Assembly (NCBI GenBank): GCA_036526135.1
Contig: DATCZA010000017.1
Span: 274,907 to 338,906 of the forward strand
From: UBA2965 sp036526135
GTDB lineage: Bacteria > Pseudomonadota > Gammaproteobacteria > Pseudomonadales > Azotimanducaceae
Direction: 5' to 3'
Length of the DNA stretch: 64,000 nt
This document shows, one piece after another, positions 26,676-37,574 of the stretch. A program made the position numbers and the translations under genes. Position 1 is the first letter of the stretch, and every line of letters starts with the position of its first letter. The notes beneath the pieces were generated by a model. It saw nothing but the letters and a program-made list of their open reading frames with translations, was not told the origin of the DNA and made no database searches.

Positions 26676-28997
26676 ATGGATGCGACCGGTTTCATATTGC
26701 AGGCCACCTACCGCATTCACGCGGGGGTGCCCGTGATTTACCTGTTCGGCCGCCTGGAGTCCGGCGAAACGTTTCTGGTGCGTGACCATCGGCAGCGGCC
26801 TCATTTCTACGTGCGGCAGGAGGATGCCCGGCGAGCCGAGGCCTTAGACGGCATCGCCCTCGAGGCGTCCGGCGCCAGAACGTTCTCCGGGGACGCGGTG
26901 TGTCGGGTGACCGTGCCCACCCCCTCAGATGCGCCGCCCGCGCGCGAGCGGCTTCACGGCCTTGGGGTCGACACCTTCGAGGCGGACGTCCGCTTCGCCA
27001 TGCGCTATCTGATCGACCGGGGCATCCGCGGCGGCTGCCGCATCCGCGGGGCGGCAAGCCGCGGAGAAGGGGTAGGCTGGGTGTTCGACGATCCTGAGGT
27101 CGGCGCCGCCGAAGCCGGTATCGAGCCGGTGGTTCTTTCCTTCGATATCGAGACCGACGCCAAGGCGGACCGGCTGCTCGGCATCGCCGTCTACGGCGCC
27201 GGCGTGGACGAGGTTCTCATCGTCGACCCCGAGCGACGGCCCATGCCCGAGCGTGCCCGGGGCTTGCCCTCCGAGCGGGCGGTGCTGGAAGCTTTCTGTC
27301 AGCTCGTTCGCGACGTCGACCCGGACGTGCTGACGGGCTGGAACGTGGTCGATTTCGACCTGACGGTGCTCGGGAGGGTTGCCGCCAGAGTGCGCCATCC
27401 GTTTCAGCTCGGTCGGCAGGCGGGCGCGCTCCGCATCCGCCCCGCCCAGGGTTACTTCGGGAGCGGCAACGCGACCATTCCCGGCCGGCTGGTGCTCGAC
27501 GGCATGGACCTGCTTCGCGGGGCGTTCGTGCGGATGGAAGAATATTCGCTGGACGCCGTGGCGCGGGAGGTCCTCGGCGAGGGCAAAACGCTGGATGGCG
27601 ACGTGCGCGACCGTGCGGGGGAGATCATGCAGCGCTACCGCCAGGATCTGCCGGGGTTTGCGCGCTATGCGCGAACGGATGCGCGCCTGGCGCTGGACAT
27701 CGTCACTCGCCTCGATCTCATGAACCTGGCTTTCGCTCGCAGCCGGCTGACGGGCATGACGCCGGATCGGGTGGCTGCCAGCATCGCCTCTTTCGACTTC
27801 CTTTACCTGTCCGCTCTGGGCAAGCGGGGCCTGGTTGCGCCCACGGTGCGTTCCGATGACAGCCGCGTCCACGCTGCGCAGTCTGGAGGCCAGGTTTTCG
27901 AGCCCGTGACCGGCGTGCATCGCAACGTCATGGTCTTTGATTTCAAAAGCCTCTACCCGAGCATCATCCGAACTTTCAACGTCGATCCTCTGGGGTTCGT
28001 GCCATCGGGCGACGCGGAGCCTGACGTGATCCGGCTCGTTAACGGCGCTGGATTCCGGCGGGATCCGGCCATCCTGCCGCGCATGCTCGATGACCTGTTT
28101 CCGCGCCGGGAGGCTGCGAAGACAGCTGGGGACAGCGTTGCCTCACAGGCGATCAAGATCCTCATGAACTCTTTCTACGGTGTGCTAGGCACCCCGGCCT
28201 GTCGGTTTCACAACGTCGAGATCGCAAACGCCATCACCGGTCAGGGCCGCCATCTGCTGCAGTGGTCGAAACGCTGGTTCGAGACGAGGGGCTTCGACGT
28301 GCTCTACGGCGACACCGACAGCCTTTTCGTGCGGTCGCGGCAGGGCGACGAGGATGCTGCCCTTGCGGAAGCGAGGGATCTCGCCGCGCGGCTCAATGCG
28401 GACATTGCCGCCGAGGTGCTCGAGCGCTGGGGGGTCGTCAGCCGCCTCGAGCTGGAATTTGAAAAGCTCTACGCCAAGCTCTTCCTGCCGTCTGTTCGTC
28501 ACGGTGCGGCGGGCGCGCGAAAGCGCTATGCGGGGTTGCCTGTCGGGGCCGAAGAGGTGGAGTTCGTGGGCATGGAGGTCGTCCGCCGGGACTGGACCGA
28601 GCTTGCCAAGCGTGTTCAGCGGGAGCTGTATGCCAGGCTCTTCTCCGGAGCCGCCGTGGATGACTACCTGGCCGGAGTCGTCGCGCAGCTGCGTCGCGGC
28701 GAGCTGGACGAGCTTCTGGTCTATCGCAAAGGGCTCAGGAAGCGACTGGACAGCTACACGGCGAGCAACCCTCCCCACGTGGCTGCGGCGCGAAAGTCGG
28801 GAGAGCCGCCTGGGCGCACCGTGGCTTACCTTGTGACCAGCGCGGGCCCCGAGCCTCTCGACGCGCTGCAGCATGAGCCCGATCGGGAGCATTACGTCGA
28901 CAAGCAGATAAAGCCGGTGGCCGAGCCCGTTCTCGGGGCGCTGGGTCTGGAATTCGCCCGGGTGATCGGCGACGACCGGCAGATGGGGCTGTTCTGA
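26676..28997 (+). CDS. polB: DNA polymerase II (family B)
   Basis: A 773-residue family B polymerase close in length to E. coli PolB (783), used in repair and SOS-type replication restart. Exonuclease motifs are VLSFDIETDAKADRLLG and LTGWNVVDFDLTVLGR, with YARTDARLALDI as the third. Polymerase motif A is FDFKSLYPSIIRTFN, motif B is SQAIKILMNSFYGVLG and motif C is LYGDTDSLFVRS. All catalytic Asp residues are visible. The upstream 130 bases separate it from the divergent response regulator; no LexA-type CTGT-N8-ACAG box was noticed there. Confidence 0.95.
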   Translation: MDATGFILQATYRIHAGVPVIYLFGRLESGETFLVRDHRQRPHFYVRQEDARRAEALDGIALEASGARTFSGDAVCRVTVPTPSDAPPARERLHGLGVDTFEADVRFAMRYLIDRGIRGGCRIRGAASRGEGVGWVFDDPEVGAAEAGIEPVVLSFDIETDAKADRLLGIAVYGAGVDEVLIVDPERRPMPERARGLPSERAVLEAFCQLVRDVDPDVLTGWNVVDFDLTVLGRVAARVRHPFQLGRQAGALRIRPAQGYFGSGNATIPGRLVLDGMDLLRGAFVRMEEYSLDAVAREVLGEGKTLDGDVRDRAGEIMQRYRQDLPGFARYARTDARLALDIVTRLDLMNLAFARSRLTGMTPDRVAASIASFDFLYLSALGKRGLVAPTVRSDDSRVHAAQSGGQVFEPVTGVHRNVMVFDFKSLYPSIIRTFNVDPLGFVPSGDAEPDVIRLVNGAGFRRDPAILPRMLDDLFPRREAAKTAGDSVASQAIKILMNSFYGVLGTPACRFHNVEIANAITGQGRHLLQWSKRWFETRGFDVLYGDTDSLFVRSRQGDEDAALAEARDLAARLNADIAAEVLERWGVVSRLELEFEKLYAKLFLPSVRHGAAGARKRYAGLPVGAEEVEFVGMEVVRRDWTELAKRVQRELYARLFSGAAVDDYLAGVVAQLRRGELDELLVYRKGLRKRLDSYTASNPPHVAAARKSGEPPGRTVAYLVTSAGPEPLDALQHEPDREHYVDKQIKPVAEPVLGALGLEFARVIGDDRQMGLF

Positions 28998-29027
28998 AGG
29001 GGAGGGCTCCCGCCCGCCGGCACCTGG

Positions 29028-30068
29028 TCAGAGCTGGTTCAGCACCCAGCCGATCAGCAGAACCTGGGGAACGCAGATGGCGGGCAGCATCAGGGCAATC
29101 TTCGTCGATCCGGTGGCTTCGCGCAGGACCATGATCTCGGTGTAGTCGCTGGCCACGCCGGCGAGCAGGAAGGTAAAGCTGTTTCCCGGGGCCCCCGCTC
29201 GGTTCATCAGATCCGCGGCGATGGGCACGGAGCCCTCGGAGCAGACCTCGAAGATGGTCGCGCCGACGAGGGTGAGGCCCAGGCCTAGCAGGCTTGGTCC
29301 GAACCACTGCGCGAAGTCCTCGGGGCTGAGAAAGGCCCTCAACGCGGCAGCGACGACTAGCCCGAACATCAGCCAGCGGAGCACGATACGGGTCCCGCGC
29401 AGTCCGTTGATGACGATGTCCGCGAGCAGGCGAGGCTCCCACTCGATGGTGCTGACCAGCTCACGGGAAGCCGGACCGAAACGGAAGTTCACCGGAAGAT
29501 CGACCTGGGCGTCGTTAGCCGGGATTCGTCCCGTGCGGGCCAGGCGGTCGAACGCTAGGCCGGTGGTGATGGCAACCACCAGCGACAGGCCGATGAAGGC
29601 GATGGTCCAGCCGAGCCCGATGAGGCCGACGAGGATGAAGGTCAGAGAAACGGAGTTCCACGGGCTGGCGATGAGAAATGCCATGACCTGCCCGGCGCTT
29701 GCGCCCCGCTGGTAGAGCTTGGCCCCGACGGCGAGGATCCCGTGGCTGCACAGGTCGAGCAGCACGCCGGCGACAGCGGCCCGCAGAACGCCGTTCCGGC
29801 TTCCGGGAGGTCCGAGCAGCGCGATGATGAACTCCTGGGGTATCCGCTCCAGGACGCCGATGATGAGGATGGCCAGCGCGATGCCCCACCACATGGCCGC
29901 GAGCATCTCGTGCACGGTGTGAGCTGCATGGCCGAGCGGGGTCCCCATGGGCGCGGCGCCCGTCAGCGCCAGGATCAGAAGAACCAGCGCGATGGCCGCG
30001 CAGGTCATCAGCAGGTAATCGGTGCGGTATCTGGCCAGCCGGCTGGCGGGCGTCGGCACGTCAGCCAC
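29028..30068 (-). CDS. Permease of the SO_0444/COG0701 type (possible Cu/Zn efflux)
   Basis: A membrane protein of about 346 residues with about nine hydrophobic helices. It has the duplicated permease pattern of the COG0701/DUF318 family: ALLGPPGSRNGVLRAAVAGV with FLIASPWNSVSLTFI in the first half, and EVCSEGSVPIAADLMN with LAGVASDYTEIMVLREATG in the second. Relatives such as SO_0444 are annotated as copper/zinc efflux transporters and others export arsenicals; no His- or Cys-rich metal loop is visible, so the substrate is open. The GTG at 30068 keeps a basic segment (SRLARYRTD) before helix 1; the ATG at 30008 is an alternative. Confidence 0.75.
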   Translation of the reverse strand: MADVPTPASRLARYRTDYLLMTCAAIALVLLILALTGAAPMGTPLGHAAHTVHEMLAAMWWGIALAILIIGVLERIPQEFIIALLGPPGSRNGVLRAAVAGVLLDLCSHGILAVGAKLYQRGASAGQVMAFLIASPWNSVSLTFILVGLIGLGWTIAFIGLSLVVAITTGLAFDRLARTGRIPANDAQVDLPVNFRFGPASRELVSTIEWEPRLLADIVINGLRGTRIVLRWLMFGLVVAAALRAFLSPEDFAQWFGPSLLGLGLTLVGATIFEVCSEGSVPIAADLMNRAGAPGNSFTFLLAGVASDYTEIMVLREATGSTKIALMLPAICVPQVLLIGWVLNQL

Positions 30069-30154
30069 TTGGGCGTCCCATCGAGCGAAGAGGGTTGAGG
30101 CTACGCCTGGTCCTGTCCTGCTGGCAAGTGAGGTTGCTCGACAAGTCGAGGCGC

Positions 30155-30673
30155 CTACTTCACGAAGCCCAGCTCCGCGAGGTCCCTGACAAACCAGGGG
30201 GTGAAGCGAGCGGGCCACCGTTCGATTTCCGCGGCGAGCTCCTGAAGGCCGACGGCGCGGACCTCGGCGACCTCGGCGGCATCCGGCTCGAAGGGGCCGT
30301 CGTGCACGCCGGTGAACGCCTGCTGGAGCTCGTTGTCCCGCAAGTTCAGCTCCGCCTGATGTGACCGCCACCGCCGCACGTCGCCAATCGGCTCGAGCGA
30401 AACGCCCCTTACGCCGAGCTCCTCCTCTAGGCCGCGCCGGGCGGCGGCCAGATATGTCTCGCCGGGCACCAGGTGCTCGCCGACGCTGTAGTCCCACAGA
30501 TCCGGATAGAGGTCCTTGCCCGGCGCGCGGCGTTGGATGAGCAGCGCGCCCGTGGTGTCGAAAAGAAAGACGTGGGCAGAGCGGTGCCAGGCACCGGTAG
30601 CGTGGACCCGATGGCGTGCCATGAGCCCCATGGCCCTGCCCGCCTCGTCATAGGTTTCGAACAGCTCGTCCAA
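30155..30673 (-). CDS. Nudix hydrolase, IPP isomerase/YfcD-like
   Basis: A 172-residue Nudix protein of the subgroup related to isopentenyl-diphosphate isomerase and YfcD, with an N-terminal HRSAHVFLFDTTGALLIQRR and the box SVGEHLVPGETYLAAARRGL followed by EEELGV. The box has RGLEEELG where the consensus is REUXEEXG, so one acidic residue is replaced by Gly; this variant occurs in the subgroup. The substrate is probably a nucleoside or isoprenoid diphosphate but is not determinable. A TTG at 30673 is the likely start because GAAGGA lies five bases upstream; the upstream frame has no domain. It is divergent from the glp operon. Confidence 0.78.
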   Translation of the reverse strand: MDELFETYDEAGRAMGLMARHRVHATGAWHRSAHVFLFDTTGALLIQRRAPGKDLYPDLWDYSVGEHLVPGETYLAAARRGLEEELGVRGVSLEPIGDVRRWRSHQAELNLRDNELQQAFTGVHDGPFEPDAAEVAEVRAVGLQELAAEIERWPARFTPWFVRDLAELGFVK

Positions 30674-30779
30674 TGGTCCTTCGATTCTGCTGGGGATGGC
30701 GGACGCTATACTTTGGCCTTTGCACGTCGAGGTCAATGATGTCCCAGCGACGCAGGCGGCCGGCGGGTCCAGGACAGCG

Positions 30780-31760
30780 GTGCTGAAGCTGCAGGGAATC
30801 CGTCTGGCCGAGGGCGCCGCGCCCCTGGACCATGAGTTCCGGTCGGGGCAGATTACCGTGGTCCTCGGCCGCAACCGCTCGGGCAAGACGCGCCTGTGCC
30901 GATTGCTGGCCGGCCTGGAGCCCACGGGTGAGGGCCGGATATTGCTGGATGGGGTCGACGTCTCGAATATCCCGGCGGGCCAACGGCCGGTCTCTTTCGT
31001 GTATCAGTCGTTCGTCAATTACCCCACCCTCACCGTGGCGGAGAACATCGCCTCGCCCATGCGGGCCCGGGGCTTGCCGTCGCGTGAGCGTCGCCGGCGG
31101 GTCGAGGACCTGGCGGCAAGGCTGCACATTTCGGAGCTGCTCGACCGGCGCCCGGCCCAGCTGTCCGGTGGCCAGCAGCAGCGTCTGGCGATCGCCCGGG
31201 CGCTGGCCAAACAGGCGCGCGTCCTGGTCATGGACGAGCCGCTGGTGAACCTTGATTTCAAGCTTCGTGAGGCGTTGGAGCTGGAGCTGCGCGGGCTGCT
31301 CCGGGATGCCGGTATCGCCGTGGTCTATACGAGCTCGGACCCCCGGGACGCTTTCAACCTGGGCGACGAGGTGCTCCTGCTTGCCGACCACGCACCCGTG
31401 CAGGCCGGCCGGCCGCTGGACGTCTACGAGCGTCCGGTCAGCGTCGCTGCCGCGGACCTGATGAGCGACCCCGGTGTCAATCTGCTGCCCGGGCCTGACC
31501 GGCCGGCGGCGATTCGTCCCGAGCATCTGCACGTGAGCCGCCACGCAAGGGATGACGAGACGTTTGCTGCCGAGCTCCTCACCCTCGAGACCAACGGGTC
31601 GGAGACCTATCTCCACTGCCGGGTGGCGGACGCGCACTGGGTGGTGAAGCTGGAGGGCCTGATCGATCTGAAGCTCCGGCCGGGGGATACGCTGCCGCTT
31701 TTCGCCGAGCAGCGCTCCCTGCTGCGATTCTCGGAGGCGATGACCGATGTCCAGGATTGA
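30780..31760 (+). CDS. glpS: Glycerol ABC transporter ATP-binding protein GlpS-like
   Basis: A 326-residue ABC ATPase with a C-terminal regulatory (TOBE-like) domain. Walker A is GRNRSGKTRL, the signature is the full LSGGQQQR and Walker B is VLVMDEPLVNLD. The switch His is missing: where VTHD is expected it reads VVYTSSDPRDAF. It is first in a cluster matching the glpSTPQUV glycerol system of Rhizobium. The GTG at 30780 is preferred over the ATG at 30696 because a TATACT -10-like box at 30707-30712 would put the transcript start after that ATG, AGGA precedes the GTG, and LKLQGIRLAEG is a normal ABC start. Confidence 0.85.
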   Translation: MLKLQGIRLAEGAAPLDHEFRSGQITVVLGRNRSGKTRLCRLLAGLEPTGEGRILLDGVDVSNIPAGQRPVSFVYQSFVNYPTLTVAENIASPMRARGLPSRERRRRVEDLAARLHISELLDRRPAQLSGGQQQRLAIARALAKQARVLVMDEPLVNLDFKLREALELELRGLLRDAGIAVVYTSSDPRDAFNLGDEVLLLADHAPVQAGRPLDVYERPVSVAAADLMSDPGVNLLPGPDRPAAIRPEHLHVSRHARDDETFAAELLTLETNGSETYLHCRVADAHWVVKLEGLIDLKLRPGDTLPLFAEQRSLLRFSEAMTDVQD

Positions 31761-32853
31761 GCTGGACGGCGTCAGCCACCGATATCCGGAGGCGCCCAGC
31801 GAAACGTTTGCCGAGCTCGAGCTGGTCATCGGCTCCGGCGAAGCCCACGCGCTGCTGGGCAGCTCGGGCGCGGGCAAGACGACGCTGCTCAACCTCCTCT
31901 CCGGCATCGAGCAGCCGACGACCGGGCGTATCACCTTCGATGGCCGGGACGTCTCGCGCACCCCGCCGCGCGCTCGCAACGTGGCCCAGGTGTTCCAGTT
32001 TCCGGTGCTTTACGAATCTCTCAGCGTGGCGGAGAACCTGGAATTTCCCCTGAAAACCCGTGGCGTGCGCGCCGCCGAGCGGCGTCGCCGCGCGAAAGCC
32101 ATGGCGGAGCGCCTGGGCATCGCGGAGCTGATGGGCCGCCGGCCCGGCAAGCTGTCCCTGTTCGAAAGGCAACTCGTGGCCATCGGTCGCGCGCTGGTCA
32201 GGCCCGAGTTGTCCCTCGTGCTGCTCGACGAGCCGCTGACGGCGGTGGAGCCTTCGATCAAGTGGCAGCTCAGGCGGGAGCTGAAGGCCGTGCAGCAGGA
32301 GATCGGCGCCACCATGATCTACGTGACTCACGACCAGACCGAGGCGCTTACCTTTGCCGACCGCATCAGCCTTCTGCACCGCGGGCGGATCCTGCAGACC
32401 GGCTCGGCCCGTACCCTGTTCAGCGCGCCCGCTCACGAGCAGGTGGGACACTTCATCGGCTCGCCGGGGATGAACCTCGTTCCCGGCGAGATCGCCGAGG
32501 GCGCGTTGCGGCTCGGAGGGCGCGTGGTGGCCCCGGCGGCGGGTGCGGAGCCTGGACCGTGCACCATCGGCTTCCGCCCGGAGTGGGCATCGGTGGCGCC
32601 GTCCGGGCCTGACGGATCGGGCCTGCTCGGGACGATCACCGCGGCCCGGGTGCTCGGCGTGCGACGTGGGGTGCCCGTCGGGATCCTCAGCGTCGACCTC
32701 GGCGTAGGCGTTGTGCAGGTTCGCCAGGCTTTGTCCGCTTCCCCGGGGGAGCGTGTGGGTGTGAACGTGGACGCCGGGCAGGTCGTCGCCTTCCGGGAAG
32801 GCTGGCGCCTCCCGGGAATCGGTGCCGAGACCGGACGGGGGGCAGGTTCGTGA
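31747..32853 (+). CDS. glpT: Glycerol ABC transporter ATP-binding protein GlpT-like
   Basis: A 368-residue ABC ATPase, the second of two different ATPases in this transporter. Walker A (GSSGAGKTTL), Walker B (SLVLLDEPLTAVE) and the switch His (IYVTHDQ) are intact. The signature is degenerate, LSLFERQ in place of LSGGQ, and the D-loop reads TAVE rather than the usual NLD form. These gaps are the mirror image of those in GlpS, so a mixed dimer would have one good ATP site. A C-terminal regulatory domain follows residue 235. The gene overlaps glpS by 14 bases and glpP by four bases. Confidence 0.88.
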   Translation: MSRIELDGVSHRYPEAPSETFAELELVIGSGEAHALLGSSGAGKTTLLNLLSGIEQPTTGRITFDGRDVSRTPPRARNVAQVFQFPVLYESLSVAENLEFPLKTRGVRAAERRRRAKAMAERLGIAELMGRRPGKLSLFERQLVAIGRALVRPELSLVLLDEPLTAVEPSIKWQLRRELKAVQQEIGATMIYVTHDQTEALTFADRISLLHRGRILQTGSARTLFSAPAHEQVGHFIGSPGMNLVPGEIAEGALRLGGRVVAPAAGAEPGPCTIGFRPEWASVAPSGPDGSGLLGTITAARVLGVRRGVPVGILSVDLGVGVVQVRQALSASPGERVGVNVDAGQVVAFREGWRLPGIGAETGRGAGS

Positions 32854-33716
32854 GCGGACGTCGGCCCGACAACCGGGCCTGGCTCGGCGTTCTCCCGGTG
32901 GTGCTGGTGGTCGCGTTCAGCGCCGTGATTCCCCTCATGACGGTGGTCAACTACTCCCTTCAGGACATCTTCGATCAGCACACGCGTCTGTTCGTCGGCT
33001 TCGACTGGTATCGAGAGATCCTTCGCGACCCGAGGTTCCTCGAGGCGCTGTTGCGACAACTTGCGTTCAGCGGCGCGGTGCTCCTCATCGAGGTTCCGCT
33101 CGGGGTCATGGTGGCACGCAGCCTTCCGCGCAGCGGCTGGCTCGCGCCGGCGCTCGTCGTCCTGATCGCTTTGCCGCTGCTGGTCCCTTGGAACGTCGTC
33201 GGAACCATCTGGCAGATCTTTGCGCGCCCGGACATCGGCCTGCTCGGCGCCGCGCTGACCGGCCTGGGTTTCGAGTTCAACTACACGTCCAGCCCCGTCG
33301 ACGCCTGGATCACGCTTCTGCTCATGGACGTCTGGCACTGGACGTCCCTGGTGGCGCTCCTGGCCTATGCCGGTCTTGCGTCCATCCAGGAGGCCCATTA
33401 TCAGGCGGCCGAGATAGATGGGGCCGGCCGCTGGCAGGTCTTCCGGCTGGTCGAGCTGCCGAGGCTTAGGCCCGTTCTGACCATTGCCGTGCTGCTGCGG
33501 CTGATGGACAGCTTCATGATCTACACGGAGCCTTTCGTGCTGACCGGCGGCGGCCCGGGGAACGCCACCACTTTCCTCAGCCAGTACCTGACCAGCATGG
33601 CGGTAGGCCAGTTCGATCTGGGGCCGGCGGCCGCTTTCTCGGTTCTCTACTTCCTCGTCACCCTGCTGATGTGCTGGCTGTTCTATACCAGCGTGATCAG
33701 GAAGGAAGACGAATGA
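32850..33716 (+). CDS. glpP: Glycerol ABC transporter permease GlpP-like
   Basis: A 288-residue inner-membrane permease of the MalF/UgpA class with six hydrophobic helices. The cytoplasmic coupling EAA loop reads EAHYQAAEIDGAGRWQVFRL (about residues 183-202), followed by the usual ELPRLRPVL. It starts with GTG in a four-base overlap with glpT and ends in a four-base overlap with glpQ, so the transporter is made as a coupled series. The glycerol assignment rests on the operon order, in particular the DUF2160 gene downstream. Confidence 0.9.
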   Translation: MSGRRPDNRAWLGVLPVVLVVAFSAVIPLMTVVNYSLQDIFDQHTRLFVGFDWYREILRDPRFLEALLRQLAFSGAVLLIEVPLGVMVARSLPRSGWLAPALVVLIALPLLVPWNVVGTIWQIFARPDIGLLGAALTGLGFEFNYTSSPVDAWITLLLMDVWHWTSLVALLAYAGLASIQEAHYQAAEIDGAGRWQVFRLVELPRLRPVLTIAVLLRLMDSFMIYTEPFVLTGGGPGNATTFLSQYLTSMAVGQFDLGPAAAFSVLYFLVTLLMCWLFYTSVIRKEDE

Positions 33717-34513
33717 CCCGCCGCAGCCACTGGTTGATCTTCATATACTGCGCGTATCTTCTGCTGCCCGTTTACTGGCTTGTCAACATGGCGCTGCGCA
33801 GCAACCGGGACATCGTGGGCGGGCTGGAGATCGTTCCCGGCCGGCCTACGCTGGCCAACTTCGCGGAGATCGTGACCAACCCGGTCTGGTACGAAGGGTT
33901 TGCCAACTCGCTTACGTACGTCGGGGTGAACACGGTGATTTCTCTCTTGGTGGCGCTGCCAGCCGCATTCGCTTTTTCGCGCTTCCGGTTTCTGGGCGAC
34001 AGGCATCTTTTCTTCTGGCTGCTCACCAACCGGATGGCTCCGCCTGCCGTCTTTCTGCTGCCGTTCTTTCAGCTCTATTCCGCCGTCGGGCTCTTCGACA
34101 CGCCGCTGGCAGTGGCGCTCGCCCACTGCCTCTTCACGGTGCCTCTGGCGGTGTGGATTCTGGAAGGTTTCATGTCGGCGGTCCCCCGCAGCCTGGACGA
34201 GATGGCGCGCATCGATGGCCACAGCCTCCCCTACTTCTTCTTCAGAATTTTTCTGCCGGTCATCCGAGGCGGCGTTGGCGTGACGGTGTTCTTCTGCTTC
34301 ATGTTCAGCTGGGTCGAGCTGCTGCTGGCAAGAACGCTCACAGCGAGCGCGGCGAAACCCATCGTCGTGGTCATGACCCGAACGGTCAGCGCTTCCGGCA
34401 TGGACTGGGGCGTGCTGGCGGCCGCTGGCGTGCTGACCATCGTCCCGGGCGTTGCCGTGGTGTGGTTTGTCAGAAGGCATCTCGTGAAGGGCTTCGCCCT
34501 GGGGCGGGTGTGA
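33713..34513 (+). CDS. glpQ: Glycerol ABC transporter permease GlpQ-like
   Basis: A 266-residue MalG/UgpE-type permease with six hydrophobic helices. The coupling loop is VPRSLDEMARIDGHSLPYFF with FRIFLPVIRGG following. The N terminus (RRSHWLIFIYCAYLLLPVYW) and the SNRDI segment are typical of this class. It overlaps glpP by four bases (ATGA) and pairs with it to form the membrane channel. This gene is a transporter permease and is unrelated to the glycerophosphodiesterase also named GlpQ in E. coli. Confidence 0.9.
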   Translation: MTRRSHWLIFIYCAYLLLPVYWLVNMALRSNRDIVGGLEIVPGRPTLANFAEIVTNPVWYEGFANSLTYVGVNTVISLLVALPAAFAFSRFRFLGDRHLFFWLLTNRMAPPAVFLLPFFQLYSAVGLFDTPLAVALAHCLFTVPLAVWILEGFMSAVPRSLDEMARIDGHSLPYFFFRIFLPVIRGGVGVTVFFCFMFSWVELLLARTLTASAAKPIVVVMTRTVSASGMDWGVLAAAGVLTIVPGVAVVWFVRRHLVKGFALGRV

Positions 34514-34532
34514 AAGCGGGGGCCGCAGGGCA

Positions 34533-34811
34533 ATGAGTTTTTCCTGGATGGCGTGGACGCTCCCCACCGCGATCTTCTTTGGCGCGATTCTCTGCCTGCT
34601 CGTGGTCATGACGGTGCTCGAGATTCGATGGCCGACGAGGACGCGCCGGGGTCTTCTGCCGCTGGCAACCACGCGCGGTGATCGTCTGTTCATCGGTTTG
34701 CTGGTGGCGGCCTTCGTTCACATCCTCTGGCTGGCCGCGCTCGACGCGCCCGTGCTCTTGGCGACCGGCATCAGCCTGGGGCTTCTCGCGCTGCTCATCC
34801 GCTGGGGCTGA
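34533..34811 (+). CDS. glpU: DUF2160 small membrane protein GlpU-like
   Basis: A 92-residue protein with about three hydrophobic helices and the conserved basic segment LEIRWPTRTRRGLLPLATTR between helices 1 and 2. This DUF2160 signature is restricted to glycerol ABC transporter operons, where the protein is named GlpU, and it is the main reason for assigning this cluster to glycerol over other sugars or sn-glycerol-3-phosphate. The role of GlpU in transport is not well defined. It sits 19 bases after glpQ. Confidence 0.92.
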   Translation: MSFSWMAWTLPTAIFFGAILCLLVVMTVLEIRWPTRTRRGLLPLATTRGDRLFIGLLVAAFVHILWLAALDAPVLLATGISLGLLALLIRWG

Positions 34812-34876
34812 TTGGTCGAGCACGGTTCCTGGCGTTTCCTGCTAAGGTATGCGCCGTTCGGCCAGGGGGGATGCGG

Positions 34877-36643
<1,767 letters not shown>

Positions 36644-36646
36644 AAC

Positions 36647-37564
36647 ATGGCACAACCAACACAGACTGCCAGGGGCGGCCCGGGCCGGGGCAGCGCGTTT
36701 GGCTGGATCTGGATCGCCTATCTGGCAGCTGTCGTGGTGGGTGTGGCCGGCACGATGATCGTTGCCGACCCGGCCACCGATCACCCCGTTTATCTGGCCG
36801 GCATTGCCGACGTTCTGGCCACCGTCGTGATCTTCGCATTCAGCGTCGCTTTCCGAAATTCCAGTTTCTACGATCCGTACTGGAGCGTGGTGCCACCGGT
36901 GCTGGGCCTTTACTGGTGGTGGGTTGCGGGCTCCGTAGACGATCCGCGGGTCTGGCTTGCCATGCTCGTCGTCAGCTGCTGGGCGGTACGCCTGACCTAC
37001 AACTGGGCTTTCGGCTGGACGGGCCTTGGCCACGAAGACTGGCGGTATCGCGACCTGCAGAACAGGCTGGGAATCCTCTACTGGCCCGTGAGCTTCCTTG
37101 GGATACACATGATGCCCACGGTGCTGGTCTTCCTCGGGTGCGTGCCGCTTTTCCTGATCATGGGTCGGGAATCGGGGCCCCTGAACGGCATCGACCTGCT
37201 GGCCCTGGCGGTGGGGGCCGCGGCGGTCTGGATCGAAACCCGCGCCGATCTCGAGCTGCATCGCTTTCGGGCCCGTCGCGGCTCACCTGCCGAGGCCCTC
37301 ACAACCGGGGTCTGGGGTTGGTGCCGCCATCCCAACTATCTCGGCGAGATCGGCCTGTGGCTCTCGCTCGGGCTGTTCGCCTGGGCAGCCGGGGCGGATC
37401 CGATCTGGTGCTTCGCCGGCTTCGTCGCCATGGTGGCGCTCTTCGAGCTCGTGAGCATCCCGATGATCGAGAAGAAGCTGCTGGCCGCCAAACCCGGTTA
37501 CGAGGCGTATCGGCGGTCCACGTTCCGCCTGCTGCCTTTTTCCGCGCTCAAACGTTTCTCCTAG
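36647..37564 (+). CDS. DUF1295 / steroid 5-alpha-reductase-like membrane protein
   Basis: A 305-residue membrane protein with seven or more hydrophobic helices. The C-terminal WCRHPNYLGEIGLWLSLG and PMIEKKLLAAKPGYEAYRR are the signature of the DUF1295 group, relatives of steroid 5-alpha-reductases and isoprenylcysteine methyltransferases that bind NADPH or SAM. The substrate in bacteria is unknown. It starts four bases after glpV and so is probably in the same transcript, but a link to glycerol uptake is not known. Confidence 0.85.
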   Translation: MAQPTQTARGGPGRGSAFGWIWIAYLAAVVVGVAGTMIVADPATDHPVYLAGIADVLATVVIFAFSVAFRNSSFYDPYWSVVPPVLGLYWWWVAGSVDDPRVWLAMLVVSCWAVRLTYNWAFGWTGLGHEDWRYRDLQNRLGILYWPVSFLGIHMMPTVLVFLGCVPLFLIMGRESGPLNGIDLLALAVGAAAVWIETRADLELHRFRARRGSPAEALTTGVWGWCRHPNYLGEIGLWLSLGLFAWAAGADPIWCFAGFVAMVALFELVSIPMIEKKLLAAKPGYEAYRRSTFRLLPFSALKRFS

Positions 37565-37574
37565 AGGGCCGATC

